From positions 2,076,501 through 2,140,500 of the forward strand of contig NZ_CP050698.1 of assembly GCF_005116655.2 (NCBI RefSeq): a DNA stretch of 64,000 bases, read 5' to 3'. The position numbers and the translations under genes were made by a program. The stretch is from Desulfosediminicola flagellatus. GTDB taxonomy: Bacteria; Desulfobacterota; Desulfobulbia; Desulfobulbales; Desulfocapsaceae. The stretch's first letter is position 1, and the number at the start of each line of letters is the position of its first letter. This document shows positions 9,667-19,143 of the stretch, piece after piece. The notes under the pieces were generated by a model that worked only from the letters and a program-made list of their open reading frames with translations, made no database searches and had not been told where the DNA came from.

Positions 9667-10407
9667 CTATGCTCCCTGAGTTTGAGCCAGAATTTCTGCA
9701 ATGTGCATGACTTTAACCTGCTCTCCACGTCTGGAAAGTCTGCCCTGTATATTCATAAGGCAGCTTATGTCGCATCCTGTAACGACATCGGCACCGGTGG
9801 CCAGTATGTTCTCGATCTTCTCATCTACCATGGCTGTAGATATTTCAGGGTAATTAATAGCGAATGTGCCTCCAAATCCACAGCAGGTATCGCTATCCTG
9901 CATTTCAATAAAGTGTAGAGCCTCTGTATTGTAGAGCAGTTGACGAGGTTGTTTATCAATTCCCAGTCCACGGCTCAAATGACACGAGTCATGATAGGTA
10001 ACTTTATACGGAAAAGTTGCCTTAACCGATGATAGCCCGAGAACGTCTACTATATATTCGGTGAACTCGTATGTTTTGGCCGCAACATCAGTGGCTCGTT
10101 TGAGCAATTCAGGATCATTTTTAAAAAGTTGCGGATAATGATGACGAACCATATGTACGCAGGATCCTGATGGACATACGATTACTTCAGAATTTTCAAA
10201 TATTTCAATAAAACGGAGCGCAGCTTTTGCTGCCTCTTTTCTATATCCGGAATTGTATGCGGGTTGGCCGCAGCACGTTTGGTCTTCAGGGTAAGTAACT
10301 GGTACTCCTAAACGATCGAAGACGCTAACCATAGCATCGCCGGTGTCGGGGTACATAGAATCGACCAGGCATTGAATGAACAGTGATACAGTTGGGGTAT
10401 TAGACAT
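9667..10407 (-). CDS. lutA: Lactate utilization protein A (CCG-domain Fe-S protein)
   Basis: A 246-aa protein with two cysteine-rich CCG motifs (CCGQPAYNSG near residue 42, CCGFGGTF near 178), the pattern of LutA/YkgE and of heterodisulfide-reductase-like electron carriers. First gene of the lutABC operon and translated just before lutB. It likely forms part of the L-lactate dehydrogenase complex. The promoter should lie in the 10408-10785 gap; no lactate permease (lctP) or LutR-type regulator is adjacent. Confidence 0.93.
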   Translation of the reverse strand: MSNTPTVSLFIQCLVDSMYPDTGDAMVSVFDRLGVPVTYPEDQTCCGQPAYNSGYRKEAAKAALRFIEIFENSEVIVCPSGSCVHMVRHHYPQLFKNDPELLKRATDVAAKTYEFTEYIVDVLGLSSVKATFPYKVTYHDSCHLSRGLGIDKQPRQLLYNTEALHFIEMQDSDTCCGFGGTFAINYPEISTAMVDEKIENILATGADVVTGCDISCLMNIQGRLSRRGEQVKVMHIAEILAQTQGA

Positions 10408-10785
10408 GGCGTAGATGAAGGACGAGGGTTTATGTATAGCTTTAGTTGGTTTTTAATGAAAAATAATACCATTTCAATTCCCATACTATGGAAAAAAGGT
10501 CAACACTTTCTGTGGAATAGGGCGGATTAGTGAGAGTAATACTTACTCAAAATGCCATAAAGGTCCAGAAAAGAACCTGAAAGATTATCTTTGATTAATT
10601 GTAGTCCGCATGAGTGAAGGCAAAAAAATTACTGATGAGGTTATGTGTTGTATTCACATTTTATGGAGAAACAAATGGTTGGAGACGGTGCGTGTGGTGT
10701 ATTTGAAAAAAGATTAATTAATATAGGCTCTCCAGTCGATAGGTAGGTACTGAACATGTTAATTTCAGCATTTGGAGACACTATC
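10408..10785. other. Intergenic region upstream of lutA
   Basis: About 380 AT-rich bp between divergent lutA and the hypothetical gene. It must contain the lutA promoter. No gene seen; the minus-strand frame 10641-10883 has no ribosome site or family signal. Confidence 0.4.
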
Positions 10786-11631
10786 ATGAAATTGCAGGGA
10801 ACCGGACAACAGCACGCATTTGTCGCACAACAATCTAAGTCATTTACACGAACAGATAGGGCCGGTGCTAATGTATCGGTCAAGCAGCATATGGCTGCTA
10901 AAATAGAATTAACCTCTGGAGATAGAACTCAACAGGCCAATCACACCGAGTCTAAAGGAAACGGAGCAGTCGGATTGCTGCAGGAAGACCATTTCAAAGG
11001 TGTTGCAGGTATACGATTACGAATGAATTTTCATGCTGAAATTGAAAGTATGAATTCCGCAAAAATTGGAAATGTACTGGAAACAGAAAGTGATACTCTT
11101 ACTGCCGGTATTGAAGATCAGCTTAACGGTATTGGTGAAGGGTTTAATTTGGCTGGTGAAATGGAAGATCTTTTTTCAACATTTGCAGCAGCGGTTCAGG
11201 ATATGTTTGGGGGATCGGAAGGCGAACAGGTTGGACCGCAATCAATTTTTACAGGAATTCAGGATGCATTTTCCAGTATGTTCGCTTCTCTTCAGCAGCT
11301 TACGCCGACAGTCGTGAGTGACCCTGAAAATGTATTGCCTGAAGGTGATAATTCATTGGCTGGAGTTGGGGATGTTGAGGAAACAGCACAAGCCGCTGAA
11401 TTTACAGAACCCGAATTGGATGAAATGGTGCTGGATCAGGTTGAAGAAGCAAATTCCGAATCAGCAGAGACAGCAACTGAGAGTTCTGCAGAGTCGGTTA
11501 ATATGGCCGCTATGTTTAGCGAAGCTCTTAGTGATTTGCAGGAGTGGTTCTCGAGTCAGATGGATGCAATGCAAACGGCAGTAGATGAGGTGTCCGCATT
11601 ACAACCGCTTAACGAGCCAAATGGTGGAAGA
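10786..11631 (+). pseudogene. Unknown acidic protein, 5' part of a gene split by the IS21 element
   Basis: I do not recognise this protein. The frame encodes about 282 residues from the ATG at 10786 (GGAG eight bases upstream; an ATG at 10756 is also possible). It is acidic and rich in Glu, Gln, Ala and Ser in its second half, without signal peptide or membrane segment. The current stop TGA is supplied by the first bases of the IS element. If the IS and one copy of the 6-bp target duplication are removed, the frame continues at 14281 for 34 more codons to TAG, so the undisturbed protein had about 316 residues. The truncated form may still be made. Confidence 0.6.
11626..11631. repeat. Target-site duplication GGAAGA, left copy
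   Basis: Identical to 14275-14280 on the other side of the IS21 element. Confidence 0.85.
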
Positions 11632-11725
11632 TGATCAGCGACAATTATAATTCCCCCCTAACGACAATTATTTTTCCCGGAAAATTGTGATCCGATTATT
11701 CATATCTCTCAAAGGAGGGATATGA

Positions 11726-13210
11726 ATGGTCACAGACTTTCAGGTGAGAAAATTGAAGAAATATTTAAGTCAGGGAAAAACATTAGAGGTCGCATCACTG
11801 AAGGCTGGCATGGATGAAAAAACTGGCCGCAAGTATCGTGATCTTGAAAAGTTACCAAGTGAAATTAACGCTGAACGAATACGAGATTGGCGAACTCGAG
11901 ACGACCCTTTTGATGATGTATGGTCCTCGGTTACACCATTTTTAGAAAGCAATGACGCCCTTGAGGCCAAAACACTTTTCTGTCACCTGCAACGACTTCA
12001 CCCTGGCCGTTTCAGCGATGGTCAGCTTCGGACTTTTCAACGTCGAGTAAAAAACTGGCGTGCTACAGCAGGCCCTGGTAATGAAATTTATTTTCCGCAA
12101 AAGCATCACCCTGGCAGATTAGGCCAATCAGATTTCACCCATATGGATAAATTGCAAATTACTATTGCAGGCCAGCCATTTGATCACCTGGTATTTCATT
12201 TTGTTCTGACCTATTCAAACTGGGAAACGGGGACAATATGTTTTTCAGAAAGTTTTGAGAGTTTAAGCGAAGGACTGCAACAATGTCTTTGGCAACTTGG
12301 CGGTGCTCCCGAGCAACACCAAACGGATAGGTTGTCAGCTGCGGTAAATAAACCGGAAAATCTTGAAGAGTTTACTCGTGCATATCAAGGGTTATTGGAC
12401 CACTACAATATGCAGGGGCGTAAAACAAATCCTTCCAGCCCTCATGAAAACGGAGACATTGAACAGCGCCATTATCGTTTTAAGAAAGCAGTTGATCAAG
12501 CACTAATGCTGCGAGGTAGTCGGGATTTTACTACGCGACAAGAGTATGAACTGTTTTTGCAGAAGCTGTTTGCACAACTTAATCGCAATCGTCAATCACG
12601 ATTTCTCGAAGAACAGGCAGCCTTGAAACCCTTACCTTCGAGTAAGCTTGATACATGTACGCGTTTTGAAGTGAGAGTCGGACCGAGCAGCACTATCAGA
12701 ATAAAACACAAAGTCTATTCAGTTAACAGTCGTCTGATAAAAGAAAAGGTCAACGTTCGCCTGTATTCAGGGCATCTGGAGATCTGGTATGGACAAAGTC
12801 ATATTGAAAATATTCCGAGGATAAGAGGCAGCAACAAGCATTATATTCAATACCGTCATATCATTGACTGGCTGGTTCGCAAACCTCGGGCGTTTGAAAA
12901 CTACAGGTATCTGAATGATCTGTTTCCAACCAGCAGATTCCGGATGGCCTATGATACTCTTGCTCAACAGCACTGTGTTACCAATGCTGCCAAAGAATAC
13001 TTGTCAATTTTACAACTTGCTGCTCAGAAAAACGAGACAGCTGTCGATGATGCTCTGCGTTACTTGATTGCAGAAGAAGAACCAATAAATGCTACTGAGG
13101 TACACAAATTTCTTTCCTTGAAACAGCCGGCTGAACCTGTCACTGACGTATCGGTGCAGACTGTTACCCTTGCTGGTTATGATCAACTCTTAGAGGAGGT
13201 CCACGGATGA
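11726..13210 (+). CDS. istA: IS21 family transposase IstA
   Basis: A 494-aa transposase. The N-terminal part carries the helix-turn-helix that binds the terminal repeats; the rve/DDE core follows, with the first Asp in LGQSDFTHMD, the second near TDRLSAAV and the Glu in HENGDIEQ. The C-terminal beta domain is present, so the protein is full length. GGAGGG lies just before the ATG. It overlaps istB by 4 bp (ATGA), the usual coupled arrangement. It cuts and joins the IS ends. Confidence 0.95.
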   Translation: MVTDFQVRKLKKYLSQGKTLEVASLKAGMDEKTGRKYRDLEKLPSEINAERIRDWRTRDDPFDDVWSSVTPFLESNDALEAKTLFCHLQRLHPGRFSDGQLRTFQRRVKNWRATAGPGNEIYFPQKHHPGRLGQSDFTHMDKLQITIAGQPFDHLVFHFVLTYSNWETGTICFSESFESLSEGLQQCLWQLGGAPEQHQTDRLSAAVNKPENLEEFTRAYQGLLDHYNMQGRKTNPSSPHENGDIEQRHYRFKKAVDQALMLRGSRDFTTRQEYELFLQKLFAQLNRNRQSRFLEEQAALKPLPSSKLDTCTRFEVRVGPSSTIRIKHKVYSVNSRLIKEKVNVRLYSGHLEIWYGQSHIENIPRIRGSNKHYIQYRHIIDWLVRKPRAFENYRYLNDLFPTSRFRMAYDTLAQQHCVTNAAKEYLSILQLAAQKNETAVDDALRYLIAEEEPINATEVHKFLSLKQPAEPVTDVSVQTVTLAGYDQLLEEVHG

Positions 13211-13968
13211 ATCAAGCAGATAATGTGGTTACTCTGGAGAGGTCGTTAAAGCAGCTCTATCTATCAACTGTTCGAGCCTGTTATCGGGGCGAGGCTGAGT
13301 TAGCCAGGCAGGAATCACTGAGCTATGAAGCGTATCTCCAGGAGTTGGTTGTTCGAGAATGCGAAGAACGTCGGCACAAACGCATTGCGAGATATTTACG
13401 GGAATCCAGGCTGCCTCTGGAAAAAAGCCTGGCCTCGTTTGACCAGACTCGCCTTCCTGCTAAACTTCGTGGCTTGGTGAATAGCCTGTTGGAAGGTTCT
13501 TTCCTTGAACGATCTGAAAACATATTGGCCTTTGGAAATCCCGGTAGTGGCAAAACCCATTTGCTTTGCGCGATTGCGCAAGAGCTGATTAACAACGACA
13601 AGCGAATTCTCTTCACGTCCTGCAGCTTGCTTGTTCAAGATTTATTGGTGGCCAAAAGAGAACTTGTGCTACCCCGAATGCTCAAAAAAATGGTGAAATA
13701 TGACGCGTTACTTATCGATGATATCGGTTACGTCCAGCAAAGCCGGGAAGAGATGGAGGTGCTGTTCACTCTACTGGCATACTGCTATGAACGAAGCAGC
13801 ATCATGCTCACCAGCAATCTACCTTTTTCACAATGGGAAAAGATTTTTAAAGATCCGATGACCACTGCTGCTGCTATAGATCGCCTGGTTCATCACAGTG
13901 TCATCCTGGAGCTCAACCTCGATAGTTACAGGCTAAAAAAGGCAAAACAGAACTTGGAGGCAGGTTAA
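13207..13968 (+). CDS. istB: IS21 family ATP-binding helper protein IstB
   Basis: A 253-aa DnaA/DnaC-like AAA+ ATPase with Walker A GNPGSGKTHL, Walker B ALLIDDIGYV and a sensor-like TSNLPF. IstB assists IstA in target selection and strand transfer. It overlaps the istA stop by 4 bp and has GGAGG upstream. Full length. Confidence 0.95.
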   Translation: MNQADNVVTLERSLKQLYLSTVRACYRGEAELARQESLSYEAYLQELVVRECEERRHKRIARYLRESRLPLEKSLASFDQTRLPAKLRGLVNSLLEGSFLERSENILAFGNPGSGKTHLLCAIAQELINNDKRILFTSCSLLVQDLLVAKRELVLPRMLKKMVKYDALLIDDIGYVQQSREEMEVLFTLLAYCYERSSIMLTSNLPFSQWEKIFKDPMTTAAAIDRLVHHSVILELNLDSYRLKKAKQNLEAG

Positions 13969-13980
13969 TGCTCCTCAGTA

Positions 13981-14073
13981 CCGGGGGCTCTGCCCCCAAA
14001 CCCCCGAGGTTTAACGCATTGAGGCCATATGGATGGAGAAAAAAACAAAGACCGAGCAGTAACGCTCGGTCTC
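13981..14073. repeat. Hairpin-rich non-coding segment at the 3' end of the IS
   Basis: Downstream of istB the IS holds two hairpins: GGGGG-CTCT-GCCCCC at about 13983-13997 and GACCGAGC-AGTAAC-GCTCGGTC at 14051-14072. They probably end istAB transcription or block outside read-through. No passenger gene is convincing between istB and the right end. Confidence 0.5.
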
Positions 14074-14280
14074 CATCCTTACGGCATTCATCTCGGCGCT
14101 CAGGTCGCTCCTCAGCGTTGCCCTATCCTCCGGATGAGTATTGAAATGTTACTTATGGAAATTTGTTTTAGCAAGAAGAAAAGTGATATTTTACCGTTAA
14201 AACAAAGTGTTAAAAGCGAGATGAGTCCGGAATTATAATTGTCGTCAACCCGGAGTTATAATTGTCGTTGAACAGGAAGA

Positions 14281-14385
14281 GGTGCATATAACAGGTTCTA
14301 CGCCATGTATAGCGAAATGTATGAGATGAGCACAAATGACATTGGCAGTGCAGCTGAAGAAGCTGGTGTTGAGACTGAAGTGTAG
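14281..14385 (+). pseudogene. 3' remnant of the gene split by the IS21 element
   Basis: Thirty-four codons plus TAG that continue the frame of the 10786-11631 gene exactly after removing the IS and one target duplication. The peptide ends EEAGVETEV, with the same acidic, Ala/Glu-rich composition as the 5' part. No own ribosome site. Confidence 0.7.
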
Positions 14386-14418
14386 CTAGTGCTCTATAAA
14401 CCTGTAACTGTCCGATCC

Positions 14419-14519
14419 TGTTCCGCCCTTTTAGCACACTGACTTCGTTTCTCATTCAGTAACATAGCTCAGCTATGCTACTTCATTTGTGCCTTGCAGT
14501 GTACTAAAAGGGCGGAACA
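14419..14519. repeat. 101-bp element with 23-bp terminal inverted repeats
   Basis: The arms 14419-14441 and 14497-14519 match in 22 of 23 positions (TGTTCCGCCCTTTTAG...). Inside, a second imperfect inverted repeat AGTAACATAGCT / AGCTATGCTACT is centred near 14470, so the whole segment can fold into one cruciform or long hairpin. It has no coding potential. It could be a MITE-like element or a terminator for the minus-strand asparaginase gene. Confidence 0.55.
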
Positions 14520-14587
14520 ATCTTTACGACATTTAAAGATCTACTGAGTAATCGGGCACCCTCCTGATTTTTTTGATCCAGCATACT

Positions 14588-15601
14588 TCATGCATGGTGG
14601 AATTCCAGATCAAATACAGGTTCGATTATACCTACTACAGCACCCAGATCATTTTTGTTCTCCATTATTCTATATTTTTTAAGGTCATGGAGTTCATTAT
14701 TGTCCAGTAAGTCAAGCTGTTCAAGTACACGCATAGCAATTGGAGGCAGCACTGCCATGCTCCCACTTTCCACTTTGATAGCTATACCTATATCTTTATT
14801 TTTAACACCGATGCAATAGACTCCTTCCGCGCCAATTTTACCGACAAGCCGTTTATTGGTATTGGCGATCAGGTCGGTACAGAAACCTCCTGTTCCAGCG
14901 ACCATTTCCGGATGGCGTGTCATAGCATTGAAAATGATTTCACTGCCAGCCTGATAGAGTGCAGGAGCCTTGGCAGAGTTAGCGAGTCGTGCAAAGCCAA
15001 TAGCTATATTGTGGAGCTTCATCGCATGAACCGGTGCACTGCAACCATCAATACCTAATTGAATCTCACCTTCTGGGACTGAACACATTTCAGATAAGGC
15101 CTTCAATATACCCAGTTGGCAGGGATGGTTTGGTTGTAGATAATTTCGGAGATCACAAACGAGATGCTGGCAGACAGCGAGCATGCCCGCATGCTTTCCA
15201 GAGCAGTCGCTGAAGAGAGGGGATAGTTCAATGTTATTCCAGGCTAGCTCAAGTGCGTATCGTGGGTTCAGCGATGTCACTGTGCCACCAAGGATATGCT
15301 CTTTATTGAGTCCGATTTTTTCTAGAATTGCATTGACGGATTTTAGGTGGAATTCTTCAGCGTAGTGTGATGAACACACAACAGCAACTTCACGATCTGA
15401 TAGGTGATAATGGTCATACGCACCTGATGTGAAAATGTTAAGTGCCTGTAATGGCTTTGCTGCAGAGCGAAGGTAACTTACTTTTTCTGAATCGCCTGCT
15501 GTGGCAATGAGATTGCCTGAGCTGTCGGAAACAACGATATCGCCGCGATGCATGCATTCAACAATATTCCCTCGGGTCACTTCGATCAGTAATTCTGACA
15601 T
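14588..15601 (-). CDS. L-asparaginase II (Rhizobium etli type)
   Basis: A 337-aa protein of the AnsA-II type, unrelated to the classical E. coli asparaginases. It should hydrolyse L-asparagine to aspartate and ammonia. Family signs are the start with VTRGNIVECMHRGDIVVSD, the RSAAKPLQA segment (the SxxK-like Ser/Lys pair of this fold), SDCSGKHAGML and the GIDGCSAPVHA segment with its conserved Cys. No signal peptide, so cytosolic. It is separated by a terminator from ovoA, which lies upstream on the same strand. No strong ribosome site is visible before the ATG. Confidence 0.88.
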   Translation of the reverse strand: MSELLIEVTRGNIVECMHRGDIVVSDSSGNLIATAGDSEKVSYLRSAAKPLQALNIFTSGAYDHYHLSDREVAVVCSSHYAEEFHLKSVNAILEKIGLNKEHILGGTVTSLNPRYALELAWNNIELSPLFSDCSGKHAGMLAVCQHLVCDLRNYLQPNHPCQLGILKALSEMCSVPEGEIQLGIDGCSAPVHAMKLHNIAIGFARLANSAKAPALYQAGSEIIFNAMTRHPEMVAGTGGFCTDLIANTNKRLVGKIGAEGVYCIGVKNKDIGIAIKVESGSMAVLPPIAMRVLEQLDLLDNNELHDLKKYRIMENKNDLGAVVGIIEPVFDLEFHHA

Positions 15602-15740
15602 AATTTATCTACGTAATGTGCGGTTGTGGATAGGAAACGTGTAATGGTTTAAAAGGCTATTAATACGGTATGGTACGAGATAATTCGATATGTCTGATAT
15701 AATCTCGTTGTAGCGGAAGTGCAAAGAAATATCGTATCCT

Positions 15741-15769
15741 GCCATCAACTGATTTTTTCAGTTGATGGC
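15741..15769 (-). terminator. Intrinsic terminator of ovoA
   Basis: A 12-bp perfect stem (GCCATCAACTGA / TCAGTTGATGGC) with a five-base loop lies 12 bp after the ovoA stop. The following T run is weak. Confidence 0.65.
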
Positions 15770-15780
15770 AGAATCGTTGG

Positions 15781-17889
15781 TCAGGAGTTTTTCTTCCAGG
15801 CTGATACCTGGCTTACACTGTGTTGGAACTTTCGACTGGTTTCTCTAATGACAAATTCGATATCTTGAGGTTTACCAAGCAACGTAAAGTGAGGTTGAAG
15901 TAATTCTTTAAGTCCTTCAAGAGTGGTAAATGGCTCTCCATTTTTTCGAAAACCTCCAATCCATTTATCTTTTTTGGTAAAGGTTTCAAGCCATGTGTAT
16001 GGCGACGCGAGCACCAGAAGGCCACCAGAATTGATTCGTTCATGAATGGTTGTGAGTAGCATTGCAGGATTAACCATTCTATCAATGAGATTCGCGGCCA
16101 ACACAAGGTCATACCCCGTGAATCGTGCTTTTAGGTTTGCTGCATCCGCCTGGTGGAATTCGATTTTTTCTGCAAGATTTTCGAGATTGTATTCAGCTAG
16201 ATTATGCTCGTGGTAAGAAACAATATCTCCTTCTTCGCAGAGTTCATACCGTGTATACCCTTTCTCCTGAAGTTGAAAAGCTATACGTATGAAACGAGCG
16301 GAGAAATCAAGCCCATGTACCTGCTCAAATTCCTTAGCTAATTCAAAGGTTGCCCTGCCAACCGAACAGCCGAGTTCAAGGGCTTTTGTCTTAGGCAGAT
16401 TCTTCATATGGTCAAGACAGATCCTTGCGCATTCTGCAGGGAAAGATTTAACACCAAAATAGCTATCTCCGTAATGGAGTTCACAGAATTGAGATACTGC
16501 CTGGTCGGTTTCATACATAGCTTCAGGCTCGGCTAAAGGTTGGTCCGATTCGACGTAACGAAAACCGGCATGCTGGAAAAAATGTCGTCGAAATGCGTAT
16601 CTGCTGTTGCGAATCGCTTCATTTCCCGTTGAAATCCATGAACCTCCTTTGATAAGGTTGTGCTGGGTGTCAAAGGTAGGCGTTGAAAAATCATCGTAAT
16701 AGGGGTGTACCTCAAACCCTTCAAAACCTGCAATTGGGGTCTCTGTCCATTGCCATACATTGCCGATAATGTCGTAAAATTCACCAAATTTAAACGCGTC
16801 TACCGGACAGGATGACGCCCAGTGTTCAAGGTTAATATTGCCTGGTGCTCTGGTCCAATCAGGCTGGTCGGGGATTTGATGTAAATCATGAAGCCGATAC
16901 CATTCGTCCTCAGTTGGGAGCCGAATAGATTTACCTGTTTTCTCAGCTTTCCAATTGCAAAAGGCTTTTGCTTCGAGGTAATTCACCTCTGCCGGCCAGT
17001 TCCATGGCATCTCAATTATTTTGGCCAGTGTCCGAAATTGAAAATCGTTCTCTTGCCTGACCCAGAACAGGGGATGTGATGGATTGGCGTATTGAACCCA
17101 TTTCCATCCTTCTTCAGTCCAGTATTTTCGAGAGGTATACCCACCGTCATCTATAAATTCTTTATATTCCTTATTTGAGACCAAATATTTTGAGGCGTGA
17201 AAGTCCCAGACGTCTGATGTGTGAGTTCCAAATTCATTATCCCAGCCATAAAGAGCGTCAGAGCGTTCTTTACCAAGAACAACTCTTCCACCCTCAACAG
17301 GTAACAGGCAGTTTTCGGGCGGATTACCAGAATGAGGGCAGATATCCCAGAGTGGTTGCTCGCGAATTTCACTAATATTCATTCGTCTGATAATAACTGA
17401 GGAAGTTTCAAGATGGATCCTCTGGTGTTCTATCCCCATCATAATTGCCCAGAAAGGACTGTCCCATGTGATAGGTATTGATAGGGGGATGCTGCGAATG
17501 AGTAGATCAATCTCTTCACGGACCTGCTGCCTGTATTCCTTGACTTCAGCTACTGTGGGCCAGTCATAATTTGCTTCATTGAGATCGTCCCAGCTCATTT
17601 CATCAACACCGATAGCAAACATCGATTCGAAACGAGGATTTACCCTGTGATCTATCAACTTGGCGATAGAGAGTTTGTTGATATAAAATGATGCTGTATG
17701 ACCAAGATAAAAAATGAGCGGATGTCGCAATGGCTCGGCCCTGAGGTAAAATGCCTCGTCGCGAGCCAGGAGATCGTAAAGCTGTTCATCAATAGTGTAG
17801 GTAGCATGAAAATAGTTCCGAATTTCCTCTCGTTTTGTTTCAGGATCACCGCTGTTGAGTATTATGGTGCGAGTGTTTCTAAGGTCCAT
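15781..17889 (-). CDS. ovoA: OvoA: 5-histidylcysteine sulfoxide synthase / 4-mercaptohistidine N1-methyltransferase
   Basis: A 702-aa two-part enzyme of ovothiol A biosynthesis. The N-terminal DinB-like part has HTASF at His64 and the iron motif HQRIHLE (His155, His159), matching the three-His Fe(II) site of OvoA/EgtB; it couples cysteine and histidine with oxygen to the sulfoxide. An FGE-sulfatase-like domain follows (about 190-440). The C-terminal third is an SAM methyltransferase with LELGCSVGRATFE near residue 505. The fused methyltransferase and length separate it from EgtB. AGGAG precedes the ATG. Ovothiol is a redox buffer and radical scavenger; an O2-using enzyme in an anaerobe suggests exposure to oxic interfaces. 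Confidence 0.92.
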   Translation of the reverse strand: MDLRNTRTIILNSGDPETKREEIRNYFHATYTIDEQLYDLLARDEAFYLRAEPLRHPLIFYLGHTASFYINKLSIAKLIDHRVNPRFESMFAIGVDEMSWDDLNEANYDWPTVAEVKEYRQQVREEIDLLIRSIPLSIPITWDSPFWAIMMGIEHQRIHLETSSVIIRRMNISEIREQPLWDICPHSGNPPENCLLPVEGGRVVLGKERSDALYGWDNEFGTHTSDVWDFHASKYLVSNKEYKEFIDDGGYTSRKYWTEEGWKWVQYANPSHPLFWVRQENDFQFRTLAKIIEMPWNWPAEVNYLEAKAFCNWKAEKTGKSIRLPTEDEWYRLHDLHQIPDQPDWTRAPGNINLEHWASSCPVDAFKFGEFYDIIGNVWQWTETPIAGFEGFEVHPYYDDFSTPTFDTQHNLIKGGSWISTGNEAIRNSRYAFRRHFFQHAGFRYVESDQPLAEPEAMYETDQAVSQFCELHYGDSYFGVKSFPAECARICLDHMKNLPKTKALELGCSVGRATFELAKEFEQVHGLDFSARFIRIAFQLQEKGYTRYELCEEGDIVSYHEHNLAEYNLENLAEKIEFHQADAANLKARFTGYDLVLAANLIDRMVNPAMLLTTIHERINSGGLLVLASPYTWLETFTKKDKWIGGFRKNGEPFTTLEGLKELLQPHFTLLGKPQDIEFVIRETSRKFQHSVSQVSAWKKNS

Positions 17890-18012
17890 ACTTTCTCCTT
17901 ATAATATATCCCGACGAACAGATTGGGCCGATTCTAATAGTTCTGAGATTACAGTTTATTATTGAGCCTGAAACCTATTCTGTCAAATACGCGCGCGCGG
18001 TGGCTTGATAGC

Positions 18013-19143
18013 TCATTTTGGACGAAGTCTGAGAATTTTCCCACTGTCTGTAGAAAAGTAGATATATCCATCAGGTCCTTCAATGAGGGCGCGGATACGT
18101 TCACCTAAATCCTGAAGAATCCTTTCCTCTGCTGTTGGTATCCCGTCATCATTGAGGTGGATAATATTGATATGCTTAAGCTTTAAGGCGCCGGCAAAAA
18201 GAAATCCCTTCCATTGCGGGAAGGCTTTCCCTGAGTAAAGCATTAAACTTCCAGGAGCTATGGAAGGGATATACACCTTGTGAGGGGATTGTATGCCTGC
18301 TTTTTCGGTTCCTTCACCTATAGAGATGGGTCCATAATATTCTTTGCCGTGAGAAACGATAGGCCAGCCGTAATTTTTACCAGGATAGATGCGGTTAATT
18401 TCATCACCACCACGCGGCCCATGTTCAATGAGCCATAATCTGTTGGTGGCATTGTCAAAGACCAAGCCTTGTGGGTTGCGGTGGCCGTAACTGTAGATTT
18501 CCGGTCGCGCCGCTGTGATGTCCACAAAAGGGTTATCTTCAGGTACTGAACCATCAAGGTTTAAGCGGAGAACTTTACCAGCGTGGTTGGTGAGGTCCTG
18601 GGCGTTTGGTCGTTCACCTCTTTCACCTACAGAAAAGAAAAGATGTCCTGCTGAATCAAAGGCGATACGACTACCATAATGGCGATTGGTATCAGTGGCT
18701 GATCGTGTAATGAGCAGATCATCCCAGGCAATAAGTCTATTATGTGATCGTTTCGCTCTTGCCAGAGTTGTTACTCCATATTTTCCTGCAGGTTTACTGT
18801 ATGTGAAATAGATCCACGGGTCCTGTTTATATTCAGGTGATACTTTAACATCAAGCATCCCTCCCTGGCCGGCAGCTTTTACCGGTGGTGATCCTGAGAG
18901 GTTGGTAATGGCAGAGGTGTCGAGTGAAAGTATTGAGATGCTGCCTGATTTCTGGGTGAAGATGATCTCATTGGCAGAGATAAAATCCATTCCCCACACA
19001 GTGTCGAGACCAGAAGCGAGTGTTTCGATACTGAACTGATCGCTTTCATCAGTTGCGGTCTCTGCTTTAGGCTGAATTACGAAACCGTTCAACATAAAGC
19101 AGAGAGTAGTTAGACTGAAGATCCATCTGTATAAAGAGTTCAT
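18013..19143 (-). CDS. PQQ-dependent sugar dehydrogenase family protein (periplasmic)
   Basis: A protein of about 376 aa from the chosen ATG at 19143, which begins a signal peptide (MNSLYRWIFSLTTLCFML...). A longer frame to 19239 exists but would place the hydrophobic segment internally. The mature part is a six-bladed beta propeller of the soluble aldose sugar dehydrogenase (YliI/GdhB) family: GLDTVWGMDF, GGMLDVKVSPEY, HRNPQGLVFD, HGPRGGDEIN and GKNYGWPIVSHG are typical. It would oxidise sugars in the periplasm if PQQ is supplied from elsewhere; no pqq genes are here. Ribosome site weak. Confidence 0.85.
   Translation of the reverse strand: MNSLYRWIFSLTTLCFMLNGFVIQPKAETATDESDQFSIETLASGLDTVWGMDFISANEIIFTQKSGSISILSLDTSAITNLSGSPPVKAAGQGGMLDVKVSPEYKQDPWIYFTYSKPAGKYGVTTLARAKRSHNRLIAWDDLLITRSATDTNRHYGSRIAFDSAGHLFFSVGERGERPNAQDLTNHAGKVLRLNLDGSVPEDNPFVDITAARPEIYSYGHRNPQGLVFDNATNRLWLIEHGPRGGDEINRIYPGKNYGWPIVSHGKEYYGPISIGEGTEKAGIQSPHKVYIPSIAPGSLMLYSGKAFPQWKGFLFAGALKLKHINIIHLNDDGIPTAEERILQDLGERIRALIEGPDGYIYFSTDSGKILRLRPK

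Larger units (their letters stand above)
11632..14274 (+). mobile_element. Complete IS21-family insertion sequence, 2643 bp
   Basis: The left end TGATCAGCGACAATTATAA and the right end (reverse complement TGTTCAACGACAATTATAA) form matching terminal repeats that begin TG and end CA. Each end carries a second internal copy of the CGACAATTATAA unit, the multiple terminal repeat typical of IS21. Both sides are flanked by GGAAGA (11626-11631 and 14275-14280), a 6-bp target duplication. It encodes istA and istB, both intact, so it may be active and the insertion looks recent. Confidence 0.95.

Noticed and set aside
10641-10883. 80-aa Cys-rich minus-strand ORF upstream of the split gene
   Set aside because: Overlaps the start of a better-supported gene and lacks a ribosome site.
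14029-14238. 69-aa ORF at the right end of the IS as a passenger gene
   Set aside because: It spans the IS hairpin and terminal repeat and has no family signal.
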